A stretch of 64,000 bases of DNA. Source: VRUE01 sp963698085 (GTDB lineage: Bacteria; Actinomycetota; Thermoleophilia; Solirubrobacterales; 70-9). Of this stretch, positions 26,646-35,117 are shown in pieces (position 1 is the stretch's first letter; every line of letters begins with the position of its first letter). The position numbers were made by a program, and so were the translations under genes. Where the stretch lies: the NCBI GenBank assembly GCA_963698085.1, contig OY969122.1, positions 2,046,001 to 2,110,000 of the forward strand, read 5' to 3'. Below the pieces are notes generated by a model, which saw nothing but the letters and a program-made list of their open reading frames with translations, had not been told where the DNA came from and ran no database searches.

Positions 26646-27944
26646 ATGAGCGTCCTCCTGCTCGTCCTCCTGCTCCTGCTGGTGGCCATCAACGGCTTCT
26701 TCGTCGCGGCTGAGTTCGCCTTGGTGCGGAGCCGGCGCGGCAAGATCGAACAGCTCGTCGAGGAAGGCGAGCGCGGCGCCGAGGAGGTGATCGAGCAGCT
26801 GGACAAGATCGACGAATCGCTGTCGGCCTGCCAGATCGGCATCACGATGGCCTCGATCGGGATCGGCTTCCTCGGTGAGCCCTCGCTGGCCGAGCTGCTC
26901 GAGCCGGCCTTCGGCGGTCTCTCCCACGGGGTCGCCGTCGGCCTCTCGCTCGGCATCGCTTTCGCTCTGGTCACGGCGCTCCACATCAGCATCGGCGAGC
27001 AGGTGCCGAAGATGCTGGCGATCAACCAGGCGGAGCGGACCGCGCGCCGCGTCTCCCGCCCGCTCAACTGGTTCCGCGTCGCCACCGCCCCGGTGACCAA
27101 GGCGCTGAGCGCGATCTCCAACGCGGTCGTCCGTCTCTTCGGCGTCGACCCGACCAACATCGACGAAAAGCACACCGCTGAGGACCTGAAGCAGATCATC
27201 GACAGCTCGCGGGTGGGGGGGACCCTCGACCCAGGCGAGGCCGGCATGTTGGGCGGCGTCTTCCACCTGCACGAGCAGGAGGCGCGCGAGGTGATGACGC
27301 CGATCCCGGCTGTGGTCACGGTCGATGCGTCGGAGACGGTCGAGACGGCGCTGCGGCGCTGCGTCACCTCCGGCCACACGCGCTTGGTGGTGATCGAGGA
27401 AGACAACCCCGACCGGGTCAAGGGCATCGTCCACAACAACAGCCTCGCCCGCCTCTATATGAGCGACGGCCCGCAGGCCCAAATTGAGCCGGTCGTGCGC
27501 GAGGCGGTGATCGTCCCCGAGACGCGCCCCCTCGATGACCTCTTGCACGACCTGCAGGTGCAGCGCACCTCGCTCGCGGTGATCGTCGATGAGTACGGCC
27601 GCACGGTCGGGATCGTCACCGTCGAGGACATCCTCGAGGAGGTGGTGGGGGAGATCGAGGACGAGACCGACCCCCGCGCCGCGGCCCTGCGCCAGCTCGC
27701 CGGTGGCGAATGGTTCGTTCGTGGCCACGTCTCTCTCGGCGACCTCGCCGACGCCGGGATCGAGCTGCCGGTCGACAGTGACGCCTACAACTCGATCGGC
27801 GGCTACGTCTTCGGCGAGCTCGGGCGGTTGCCGAAGCGAGGTGACACGATCACCGCCAACGGCTACACGATCAGGGTTGAGTCAGTGCGCGAGAACCGGG
27901 TCGAGGCGGTGCGGATCAGCAGTTCCGTCCGCCCCGCGGCCTAG
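26646..27944 (+). CDS. CNNM/HlyC-CorC family protein (DUF21 - CBS pair - CorC_HlyC)
   Basis: The 432-residue protein has an N-terminal DUF21 membrane domain with about four helices (LLVLLLLLVAINGFFVAAEF, SACQIGITMASIGIGFLGEP, VGLSLGIAFALVTALHISIG), followed by two CBS motifs (REVMTPIPAVVTVDASETVE; VPETRPLDDLLHDLQVQRTS with LAVIVDEYGRTVGIVT) and a C-terminal CorC_HlyC transporter-associated domain (WFVRGHVSLGDLADAGIELP). Members are linked to Mg2+/Co2+ extrusion and, historically, hemolysin annotation. The VDEYGRTVGIVTVEDILEE motif is diagnostic. A small gene follows 45 bp downstream. Confidence 0.93.
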   Translation: MSVLLLVLLLLLVAINGFFVAAEFALVRSRRGKIEQLVEEGERGAEEVIEQLDKIDESLSACQIGITMASIGIGFLGEPSLAELLEPAFGGLSHGVAVGLSLGIAFALVTALHISIGEQVPKMLAINQAERTARRVSRPLNWFRVATAPVTKALSAISNAVVRLFGVDPTNIDEKHTAEDLKQIIDSSRVGGTLDPGEAGMLGGVFHLHEQEAREVMTPIPAVVTVDASETVETALRRCVTSGHTRLVVIEEDNPDRVKGIVHNNSLARLYMSDGPQAQIEPVVREAVIVPETRPLDDLLHDLQVQRTSLAVIVDEYGRTVGIVTVEDILEEVVGEIEDETDPRAAALRQLAGGEWFVRGHVSLGDLADAGIELPVDSDAYNSIGGYVFGELGRLPKRGDTITANGYTIRVESVRENRVEAVRISSSVRPAA

Positions 27945-27989
27945 GTTTCCTGAGCAACCCGCGTTTCGCCGAACCCTGGAGGTATTTGC

Positions 27990-28217
27990 ATGTGGGTTGT
28001 GCGCTTGAGCGATAAGCAGCTCGAGGTCCTGAGAGCGTTGCTGCGCTCCGAGGAGCATCTAGGCCCGGCGCTCAAAGGAGCGGTCGAGGCACTCGACCTG
28101 GCCCGCTGGGACGACCTGCCCGAGGCCGAGCTTCCCTGGGACGAGATCGAGGCAGCCGCCCGCCATCAGGGCTGCTCGCCCGCCGACGTGATCTGGGACC
28201 GCGCCGGCAAGCGCTGA
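27990..28217 (+). CDS. Small conserved-looking hypothetical protein, 75 aa
   Basis: The 75-residue soluble protein begins WVVRLSDKQLEVLRALLRSE and ends DVIWDRAGKR. It has helical, acidic character and no known motif. ATG 27990 is preceded by GGAGG (27978-27982), a strong SD at 7 bp, so it is probably real. Its TGA stop forms the first bases of the convergent repeat element, copy A. The function is unknown. Confidence 0.65.
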   Translation: MWVVRLSDKQLEVLRALLRSEEHLGPALKGAVEALDLARWDDLPEAELPWDEIEAAARHQGCSPADVIWDRAGKR

Positions 28218-28307
28218 CCGGCGCATCTCGGCGTCCTCGGTCGCTCGCGTGCAGAGCACGCCACGCTCCCTGCGTCCTTGATCTGCTTGGTCAGCGCTCG
28301 CCGGCGC
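28201..28307 (+). repeat. Convergent-gene structured repeat, copy A
   Basis: The core (28215-28293) starts TGACCGGCGCATCTCGGCG and ends TTGATCTGCTTGGTCA. It lies between the 75-aa gene (+) and the hydroxyacyl-CoA dehydrogenase gene (-). The outer arms 28201-28219 and 28289-28307 pair over 19 bp with one mismatch and run into both coding ends. The inner hairpin is GCGTGC-AGA-GCACGC (28247-28261). Blocks are shared with copies B and C, but this middle is shorter. Confidence 0.88.
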
Positions 28308-29131
28308 TAGTCGTACGAGTAGAAGCCGGCGCCTGACTTCCGACCCAATTTGCCTTCGCTGGCCATTTGGACCATCAGCCCGGGTGGCTTGTGGGCCGGG
28401 TCTGAGGAGTCGGCGTAGAGGGCGTCGCCGATCGCCTCCGAGACGTCGAGGCCGACGAAGTCGAGTAGGGCGAGCGGGCCCATCGGGTGGCCGGCACCGA
28501 GCTTCATGCAAGCGTCGACCTCGCCCGCCTCCATACCGGTGCGCTCGATCAGGCGCACGGCGTCGAAGAGGTAGGGGAAAAGTAGGCGGTTGACCACGAA
28601 GCCGGCCTGGTCGGGCACCTCGACCGCGGTCTTGCCCAGCGCCGCGCACCAGGCGAGCGCGCGCTCGCGGGTGTCGTCGCCGTTGTCGGGGAAACAGACC
28701 TCGACCAGCTTCATCCGCGGGACTGGATTGAAGACGTGGAGGCCGAAGAGGCGGCCGCCGATATTCGCCGCTTTGGCGATCTCGGCGATGCTCAGCGAGG
28801 AGGTCGTGGTGGCCAAGTCGGCATTTGGGCAAGCCTCAGCGACCGCGCCCAGCACCTCGCCCTTCGGCTCGACCTCCTCGATCACCGCCTCGACGACGAC
28901 GTCGCACTCGGCCAGGTCCTTGGGGTCGGTGGTGACCCTCAGTCGTGACGGCTCAGCCCCCTCGATCTTGGCGCAGGCAGCAACGACCTTCTCCTCAGCC
29001 CGCCAAGCCGAAGCCTCACTGCGAGCAAGCAGGATCGTGTCGCCAGTGGTCGTAGCCACGGCGGCCAGGCCGGTAGCTATGGCTCCGCTCCCCGCAATAC
29101 CGGGTGCCTCATATCCCGTGTTTCCGCTCAT
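28307..29131 (-). CDS. 3-hydroxyacyl-CoA (3-hydroxybutyryl-CoA) dehydrogenase
   Basis: From ATG 29131 the protein has 274 residues. The N-terminal Rossmann motif is GIAGSGAIATGLAAVA, followed by LLARSEASAWRAEEKV and VVVEAVIEEVEPKGEVLGAV. The catalytic region has LHVFNPVPRMKLVEVCF (His of the His-Glu pair) and the C-terminal domain has DQAGFVVNRLLFPYLFDAVR and GAGHPMGPLALLDFVGLD. It oxidises (S)-3-hydroxyacyl-CoA with NAD+. The protein lacks a few N-terminal residues relative to most homologues. It diverges from the thiolase gene, so the two adjacent steps of beta-oxidation share one intergenic control region. Confidence 0.92.
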   Translation of the reverse strand: MSGNTGYEAPGIAGSGAIATGLAAVATTTGDTILLARSEASAWRAEEKVVAACAKIEGAEPSRLRVTTDPKDLAECDVVVEAVIEEVEPKGEVLGAVAEACPNADLATTTSSLSIAEIAKAANIGGRLFGLHVFNPVPRMKLVEVCFPDNGDDTRERALAWCAALGKTAVEVPDQAGFVVNRLLFPYLFDAVRLIERTGMEAGEVDACMKLGAGHPMGPLALLDFVGLDVSEAIGDALYADSSDPAHKPPGLMVQMASEGKLGRKSGAGFYSYD

Positions 29132-29160
29132 CTGAGGACGGGTTCCTATCAGAGTCCTCT

Positions 29161-29257
29161 CGCGCGGGTGGCACGGTGGCGGGGGTCCCCCATAGCGGAG
29201 GGCGCGCGAAGCGCGTCCGAGCACATGGGGGAGGGCCGCCGTGACAGGACCCGCGCG
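29161..29257. repeat. Large imperfect hairpin in the divergent hbd/thiolase gap
   Basis: The left arm (29161-29193, starting CGCGCGGGTGGCACGGTGGC) pairs with the right arm (29225-29257) over about 30 bp with a few mismatches; the perfect inner part is TCCCCCAT/ATGGGGGA. A second hairpin, GGCGCGCG-A-AGCGCGTCC-like, lies in the loop (29201-29218). It has no T-run. It occupies most of the 173-bp divergent gap. Confidence 0.75.
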
Positions 29258-29271
29258 CCGAAGGCTCTAAA

Positions 29272-29293
29272 GTTGATTGACCAGTCGATCAAC
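29272..29293. promoter_or_regulatory. Putative TetR-type operator upstream of the thiolase
   Basis: A 22-bp near-palindrome, GTTGATTGACC followed by AGTCGATCAAC, ends 12 bp before the thiolase ATG at 29305. It differs at only two positions from a site 8 kb away upstream of the acyl-CoA dehydrogenase at 37547. Such sites are typical of TetR-family repressors of fatty-acid oxidation; no TetR gene is in the window. Confidence 0.7.
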
Positions 29294-29304
29294 GGGAGGT
29301 CCCG

Positions 29305-30492
<1,188 letters not shown>

Positions 30493-30495
30493 GCG

Positions 30496-30513
30496 ACTGG
30501 CCACCTAGCCAGT
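30496..30513. terminator. Small inverted repeat between thiolase and acyl-CoA dehydrogenase genes
   Basis: ACTGGC-CACCTA-GCCAGT is a 6-bp perfect repeat in the 35-bp gap. It has no T-run; it may be a weak attenuator or an operator half-site pair. Confidence 0.3.
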
Positions 30514-30527
30514 AGTCTCCGGGACCG

Positions 30528-31706
30528 ATGGACCTCAGCCTCTCACCGTCCGAGCGTGAGTTCCGCGACGAGGTCCGGATCTGGCTGGAAGAGAATCATC
30601 CGGGCCCCGAGCCGGAGGCCGGCCTCGAGGAGGTGATGGCCTTCCGCACCGAGTGGCAGGGCAAGCTGCACGAAGCCGGCTGGGCCGGGATCTCCTGGCC
30701 GAAGGAGTACGGCGGCCGCGGCGCGACCCTGATCGAGCAGGCGATCTTCGTCGGCGAGGCCGCCCGCCAGGAAGCGCCCAGCCCGGCCAACGTGCTCGGC
30801 CTGGCGATGGGAGGCCCGGTCGTCATCGCCCACGGCACCGATGAGCAGAAGCAGCGCTACCTGGAGCCGATCCTCACCGCGGAGGAGATCTGGTGCCAGG
30901 GCTTCTCCGAGCCCGAGTCCGGCTCCGACCTTGCCTCGCTGAAGACCAAGGCGGTCAAGGACGGCGACGAATGGGTCGTCACCGGGCAGAAGGTCTGGAC
31001 GACCTTCGCCCAGTACGCCAAGTGGTGCATGCTCGTCGCCCGCACCGACCCCGACGCTCCCAAGCACAAGGGCCTCACCTATTTCCTGATGGACATGGAG
31101 CAGCCGGGCGTGGAGGCCAAGCCACTGGTCCAGATCACCGGCGAGGGCGAGTTCAACGAGGTCTTCATCGAGGGTGCGCGGATCCCCGACGCCAACGTCG
31201 TCGGCGGGGTCGGCAACGGCTGGTCGGTGGCGATCACGACGCTGATGAACGAGCGTGCCGGGCTTGCCTTCGGCGCGATCTCGCAGATCGCCAACAACCT
31301 CAAGCGGCTTGGTGAGCTGGCCAAGGAGACGCGTGTCAACGGAGGTAGTGCCGCTGACGATCCTGTCCTGCGCCAACGCATCGCCCAGCTCAACATCGAG
31401 GCCGAGACGATGCGGTTGAACGCCTACCGCGGTCTGACCAAGACGATGCAGTCCGGAATCCCGGGGCCTGAGGGCTCGCTGGGCAAGTGGCAGTGGGCCG
31501 ACATCAACCAGCGCATTTCGGAGCTGGCGCTCGAGATCGAGGGCGCCTACGCGCCGCTCGACCGCGGCGCCGAGCACGCGATCGCCAACGGCGCTTGGCA
31601 GTACAGCTTCCTACGCTCGCGCGCCAACTCGATCGAGGGCGGCACGACGGACATCCTCAAGAACATCATTGCCGAGCGCGTGCTCGGCCTGCCGAGGCTG
31701 CGCTAG
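30528..31706 (+). CDS. Acyl-CoA dehydrogenase (FadE-type)
   Basis: The 392-residue flavoprotein follows the ACAD layout: N-terminal helices (LSPSEREFRDEVRIWLEENH), the FAD/substrate-binding middle (GFSEPESGSDLASLKTKAVK and WVVTGQKVWTTFAQYAKWCM), and the C-terminal helical domain (SFLRSRANSIEGGTTDILKN). It removes two hydrogens from acyl-CoA to form the 2-enoyl-CoA, passing electrons to ETF. The catalytic Glu position cannot be assigned with certainty, but the IEGGTTDI segment is usual for FadE-like members of actinobacteria. It pairs with the next gene, possibly as a heteromeric FadE complex. Confidence 0.92.
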   Translation: MDLSLSPSEREFRDEVRIWLEENHPGPEPEAGLEEVMAFRTEWQGKLHEAGWAGISWPKEYGGRGATLIEQAIFVGEAARQEAPSPANVLGLAMGGPVVIAHGTDEQKQRYLEPILTAEEIWCQGFSEPESGSDLASLKTKAVKDGDEWVVTGQKVWTTFAQYAKWCMLVARTDPDAPKHKGLTYFLMDMEQPGVEAKPLVQITGEGEFNEVFIEGARIPDANVVGGVGNGWSVAITTLMNERAGLAFGAISQIANNLKRLGELAKETRVNGGSAADDPVLRQRIAQLNIEAETMRLNAYRGLTKTMQSGIPGPEGSLGKWQWADINQRISELALEIEGAYAPLDRGAEHAIANGAWQYSFLRSRANSIEGGTTDILKNIIAERVLGLPRLR

Positions 31707-31730
31707 GGACTCAGGAGCTGTCGCTTACTC

Positions 31731-32855
31731 ATGTACTTCGACCTCACCGACGAGCAGCAGGCGATCAAATCGACCGCGCGCGAGTTCCTCGCCGCCCGCT
31801 ACAAATCGGAGCGGATCCGCGAGCTGGCCGAGAGCGAGCACGGCTTCGAGCAGTCCGACTGGGAGGAGATGGCCGAGCTCGGCTGGCCCGGCCTGGCCCT
31901 GCCGGAGGAGTGGGGAGGCCAGGGGCTAGGCATCGTCGATCTCGCCGTCCTCTTCGAGGAGATGGGCTACGCGCTCGCGCCCTCGCCGCTGCTCTCGACC
32001 ACGGTCGCCGGCTTGGCGCTGGCACGTAACGGCAGGAATGAGCAGAAGGATAGGTGGCTTCGCTCCCTCGCCAGCGGCGAGGCGCGCGGCACGGTAGCTC
32101 TCTTCGACGCCGGCACCCCGGCGCGGATCGGTGACTTTGAGATGGAGGCGAAGGCCGACGGCGACGGGGTCGTCCTCGACGGCGAGAAGGTGCTGGTGAT
32201 GGACGCGGCCAGCGCCGACTTCTTCCTCGTCGCCACCGCCGACGGGCGCCGCCACCTGGTCGAGCGTGGTGCCGAGCGGATCACCGTCACTGCGGAAAAA
32301 TCGATCGACCTGACCCGGCGCCTCTACTCGGTCCACTTCGACGGCGTTCGGGTTGGAGCGGACGCGACCCTGGACGGGACACAGGCGGACTACCTGCCGG
32401 TGCTCTGGCGCGCCTGCGTCGCGATCGCCGCCGAGTCGACCGGCATCGCCCAGCGGACGATGGAGATGGCAGTCTCCTACGCCAAGGACCGCCAGCAGTT
32501 CGGCCGGCCGATCGGCGCCTACCAGGCGGTCTCGCACCGCTGCGCACAGATGCTGCTCGAGACCGAGAACTCGCGCTCCGCCGTCTACGGTGCCGCCTGG
32601 GCCGCCGACGCCGAGCCCGAATCGCTGCCGCTGGCGGCCTCGATGGCAAAGGCCTACGCCTCCGACGCCGGCTGGCGCGTCCCCGACGCTTCGATTCAGG
32701 TGCACGGCGGGATCGGCTTCACCTGGGAGCACGACCTTCACTTCTTCCTCAAGCGCGGCAAGGCGAACGCCGCCAGCTTCGGCGACGCTCGCTGGCACCG
32801 CGACCAGGTCGCCGACCTGGTCCTCGCCGAGGCGCCGGTTCCCGAGCCGGCCTGA
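31731..32855 (+). CDS. Acyl-CoA dehydrogenase family protein (second subunit-like)
   Basis: The 374-residue protein is a more divergent ACAD: MYFDLTDEQQAIKSTAREFL at the N-terminus, GWPGLALPEEWGGQGLG, a middle beta domain with weaker conservation (DGEKVLVMDAASADFFLVAT), and the C-terminal YAKDRQQFGRPIGAYQAVSH and QVHGGIGFTWEHDLHFFLKR, which is the usual ACAD FAD-binding end. The N-terminal half lacks the clear FAD-binding (T/S)EP-x-x-GSD motif of the previous gene. Adjacent pairs of this sort in actinobacteria (FadE26/27, FadE28/29) act as heterotetramers in sterol or long-chain acyl-CoA oxidation; that role is inferred here. Confidence 0.88.
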   Translation: MYFDLTDEQQAIKSTAREFLAARYKSERIRELAESEHGFEQSDWEEMAELGWPGLALPEEWGGQGLGIVDLAVLFEEMGYALAPSPLLSTTVAGLALARNGRNEQKDRWLRSLASGEARGTVALFDAGTPARIGDFEMEAKADGDGVVLDGEKVLVMDAASADFFLVATADGRRHLVERGAERITVTAEKSIDLTRRLYSVHFDGVRVGADATLDGTQADYLPVLWRACVAIAAESTGIAQRTMEMAVSYAKDRQQFGRPIGAYQAVSHRCAQMLLETENSRSAVYGAAWAADAEPESLPLAASMAKAYASDAGWRVPDASIQVHGGIGFTWEHDLHFFLKRGKANAASFGDARWHRDQVADLVLAEAPVPEPA

Positions 32856-32857
32856 GC

Positions 32858-33889
32858 TTGTCAGCGCTTGACCGCATCTCCGTTGCCGCAATCGGCACCA
32901 CGGTCGCCGACCTCGAGGCCGAGGCGAAGCGGGCCGAGGTGGCGGGCGTCGAATGCGTCTGGGCGCCGGAGCTGTTCCGCTCCTCGGTAACCCAGGCCGC
33001 CTATCTGGCCGGCCGCACCGAGAAGATCGGCATAGCCACCGGGATCGCCTGGGCCTTCACCCGCAGCCCCTTCATCCTCGCCGTCTCGGCGCTCGACGTC
33101 GACGAGATGTCCGGTGGGCGCTTCCGGCTCGGCCTTGGCTCCGGCGTCAAACGGCTCAACGAAACCTGGCACAACGCCGAGTACGGCAAACCGGCGCCGC
33201 ACCTGCGCGAGGCGATCGAGGCGACGCGGACCATCATGAGTCAGGCCGGGGTGGGAGAGCCGATCCGCTTCGAGGGCTCCTACTACGACATCGACATCAA
33301 GGGCTGGATCCGGCCCCATCCGGCACCGCGCGAGTCGGTGCCGATCTACACCGCCGGCGTGCAGGGAGGCATGTGCCGGATGGCGGGCGATGTCGCCGAC
33401 GGTTTGATCGGCCACCCGATCCAGAGCCTGCGCTGGATCGATGAGGTCGTCGTCTCCTCCTTCGAGGAGGGCCTGAAGCGTTCAGGCCGGAACCGCGCCG
33501 ATTTCGACTACCTGCCGACCGTCTGCTGCGCGATCGACGACGACGAGGCGAAGGCGATCGAGATGGCCCGCCGCACGATCTCCTTCTACGCCACGGTCAA
33601 GACCTACATGCCGCTCTGGGAGCTGCACGGCTTCGCCGACAACGCGGTCGCCGCAGGCGAGGCCTTCCGCCGCGGCGACCTGGCCGCCGTCCCCGCCGCG
33701 ATCAGCGACGAGATGGTCGATACCTACTGCGCCGCCGGCCCGCTCGACAAGGTCCGCGCCCGGGTAGAGGCGACGGCCGAGCGCGCCGACGGCCTCTTCC
33801 TTACGCCGCCGACCTACTTCATCTCCCCCGAGGAGCTGAGCGAGTACCAGAACCGCCTGATCGACGCCTTCGGGCCGCAGAGTCACTGA
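32858..33889 (+). CDS. LLM-class (luciferase-like) F420-dependent oxidoreductase
   Basis: The 343-residue TIM-barrel protein has the family wording: AEVAGVECVWAPELFRSSVT, EKIGIATGIAWAFTRSPFIL, MSGGRFRLGLGSGVKRLNET (nucleotide/flavin-binding), ESVPIYTAGVQGGMCRMAGD and a C-terminal helical end. Such members use F420 or FMN for hydride transfer; actinobacterial operons favour F420. The substrate is unknown; proximity to two acyl-CoA dehydrogenases suggests lipid or steroid-like substrates. The start is TTG 32858, 2 bp after the previous stop. The next gene starts 3 bp after its stop. Confidence 0.88.
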   Translation: MSALDRISVAAIGTTVADLEAEAKRAEVAGVECVWAPELFRSSVTQAAYLAGRTEKIGIATGIAWAFTRSPFILAVSALDVDEMSGGRFRLGLGSGVKRLNETWHNAEYGKPAPHLREAIEATRTIMSQAGVGEPIRFEGSYYDIDIKGWIRPHPAPRESVPIYTAGVQGGMCRMAGDVADGLIGHPIQSLRWIDEVVVSSFEEGLKRSGRNRADFDYLPTVCCAIDDDEAKAIEMARRTISFYATVKTYMPLWELHGFADNAVAAGEAFRRGDLAAVPAAISDEMVDTYCAAGPLDKVRARVEATAERADGLFLTPPTYFISPEELSEYQNRLIDAFGPQSH

Positions 33890-33892
33890 GGC

Positions 33893-34174
33893 GTGGCGAG
33901 CGATAGCGACGCTCGCGAGCTCGAAGTGCTGAGCCGGGTGCGCGAGATCCCGGCAGGGTTCGTGCGGACCTACGGCAACGTCTCGCCGGGCGCGCCGCGC
34001 TTCGCCGGCGCGGTGCTGTTCGAGTGCGACGACCCGGACCTGCCCTGGTGGCGCGTGGTCCGCGCCGATGGCTCGCTCGCCAAGGGCGCCCGGCAAAAAC
34101 GGCGCCTGGTCGCCGAGGGGGTCCCCTTTCTCGGCGAGCGGGTAGACATGTCAGCCGCCCGGGCACCGTCCTAG
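33893..34174 (+). CDS. Alkyltransferase-like (ATL) DNA-binding protein
   Basis: The 93-residue protein resembles the C-terminal domain of O6-alkylguanine-DNA alkyltransferases: VREIPAGFVRTYGNVSPGAP (winged-helix helices), then DLPWWRVVRADGSLAKGARQ and LVAEGVPFLGERVDM. The reactive Cys of the P-C-H-R-V motif is replaced by Trp (PWWRV), as in ATL proteins, which bind O6-alkylguanine and hand lesions to nucleotide excision repair rather than removing the alkyl group. The start is GTG 33893, 3 bp after the oxidoreductase gene. An inverted repeat begins at its stop. Confidence 0.85.
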   Translation: MASDSDARELEVLSRVREIPAGFVRTYGNVSPGAPRFAGAVLFECDDPDLPWWRVVRADGSLAKGARQKRRLVAEGVPFLGERVDMSAARAPS

Positions 34175-34218
34175 CTCTGGCGACTTACCGTCCTATACGG
34201 GGGGCTAAGTCGCCAGAG
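34175..34218. repeat. Hairpin with 13-bp perfect outer stem
   Basis: CTCTGGCGACTTA (34175-34187) pairs exactly with TAAGTCGCCAGAG (34206-34218). An inner CCGT/ACGG stem (34188-34191 with 34197-34200) continues the structure past a GGGGC bulge. The element starts on the first base after the ATL stop and separates it from a convergent small gene, so it could act as a bidirectional terminator. Confidence 0.85.
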
Positions 34219-34239
34219 GTCAGTGAGCGCGGCGGGCAG

Positions 34240-34443
34240 CTACTCGTCGCGGGGGGTGATGCGGAAGATCGAGACTACCTCGGCTTGGTGCGCCTCGGGG
34301 TGGGCGACGTAGGCGCTGGGGCCACCGCCGAACCAGCCCGATGCCTCGTTGTCGCCGACGAAGACGCCCGGGTGGTGCTTGCCGTCGCCGTCCTCGACCC
34401 AGACCTTGTCGCCCTCCTTGAACCCGTGCGGCACGTCATTCAT
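34240..34443 (-). CDS. Small hypothetical protein, SH3-like, 67 aa
   Basis: The 67-residue protein (starting NDVPHGFKEGDKVWVEDGDG, ending VVSIFRITPRDE) has the alternating pattern of a small beta barrel, with the GDKVWVEDGDGKHHPGVFVG stretch like an SH3/KOW fold. ATG 34443 fits. The 50-bp palindrome (copy 2) lies 13 bp upstream of its start. No function is known. Confidence 0.6.
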   Translation of the reverse strand: MNDVPHGFKEGDKVWVEDGDGKHHPGVFVGDNEASGWFGGGPSAYVAHPEAHQAEVVSIFRITPRDE

Positions 34444-34456
34444 CGCCCGCAGCATA

Positions 34457-34506
34457 GACGTGCCGGTGCGGAGAGGTCCATATGGACCTCTCCGCACCGG
34501 CACGTC
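34457..34506. repeat. Perfect 50-bp palindrome, copy 2
   Basis: The arms pair exactly around CATATG. The outer GACGTGCCGGTGC and inner TCCAT|ATGGA are the same as at 8919-8968; the 7-bp middle is GGAGAGG here against TCCGGTG there, and both remain self-complementary. It lies between two minus-strand genes. Confidence 0.95.
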
Positions 34507-34510
34507 CGAA

Positions 34511-35035
34511 TCAGGGGCAGACCACCAGCAGGTGGAAGTCGGCGTCGTCGGGATCGCCTTTGGCGTCACGCGTTCGCACCTCGACTGCGTTTGCGTTGGC
34601 CGGTGAGGTATTGGTCTGCGCCGTCCCCGCGCCCGGGGGCGTCGTACCCGCGTTGTTGCGCGAGGAGACATTGGCGCAGCCGCTGACGTTGACGGGGAAC
34701 GTGACCGTGACCGCACCGCCACCCTCGGACGCCGAGATCCCTTCGTCGCTGGCCCGTGCAAGAGCCGCGTTGCCCGGACTCGCCGGATTGTTGACGACCG
34801 CCCAGTAGGTGTGTGAGGCGCGTCGTGCGCTTGGCACGGTGCCAAGCTTGTTGGTGTTGATCTGGAAGCCGGTAAGCGTCTTTTTCTTCAACTTGCCGCC
34901 GCCGATCGTCTGCTTTTTGATCGCGCCGCCGTTGATGTTTTGGGCGGCGATGGCGGTGCCTCCCAGTGCGACAATCAAAGCGATCACCGAGACCAACATC
35001 GCCGGTGACGGTCGTCTGCGCATCAACCTCTTCAT
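34511..35035 (-). CDS. Secreted hypothetical protein of a Thermoleophilia-type family
   Basis: The 174-residue protein has a signal peptide (RRRPSPAMLVSVIALIVALG followed by GTAIAAQ). The next segment reads INGGAIKKQTIGGGKLKKKT and LTGFQINTNKLG, a repeated I-x-x-x-x-I-K pattern seen in many small exported proteins of Solirubrobacterales. The rest is a Ser/Asn/Ala-rich domain with one Cys pair (SGCANVSS ... LLVVCP) that may form a disulfide. ATG 35035 has a strong SD (AGGAGGTAGGAG on its strand). A small palindrome and a hairpin lie upstream. Confidence 0.75.
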   Translation of the reverse strand: MKRLMRRRPSPAMLVSVIALIVALGGTAIAAQNINGGAIKKQTIGGGKLKKKTLTGFQINTNKLGTVPSARRASHTYWAVVNNPASPGNAALARASDEGISASEGGGAVTVTFPVNVSGCANVSSRNNAGTTPPGAGTAQTNTSPANANAVEVRTRDAKGDPDDADFHLLVVCP

Positions 35036-35066
35036 CTCTCCTACCTCCTGTCGAGCCGCGTGTCTG

Positions 35067-35084
35067 CCCCGCTACCCAGCGGGG
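35067..35084. other. Hairpin in the leader of the secreted protein gene
   Basis: CCCCGCT-ACCC-AGCGGGG forms a 7-bp stem about 32 bp upstream of the ATG at 35035 (minus strand), just before the SD. It could affect initiation or be a leader structure. Confidence 0.4.
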
Positions 35085-35117
35085 GGGACGGAGTAACTTC
35101 TGCAAATCTCGGTCGAG

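Noticed and set aside
28201..28307. The convergent repeat as a simple rho-independent terminator
   Set aside because: There is no T-run after any of its stems, and long unpaired blocks are conserved between copies, which an ordinary terminator does not need.
29165..29257. A tRNA or small-RNA gene in the hbd/thiolase gap
   Set aside because: The hairpin has no cloverleaf or known RNA pattern; it is better described as an inverted repeat.
34240..34845. Longer 201-codon version of the small minus-strand gene running through the palindrome and into the secreted-protein gene
   Set aside because: The upstream part is Arg/Ser/Pro-rich and overlaps the secreted protein gene; ATG 34443 gives a natural small protein.
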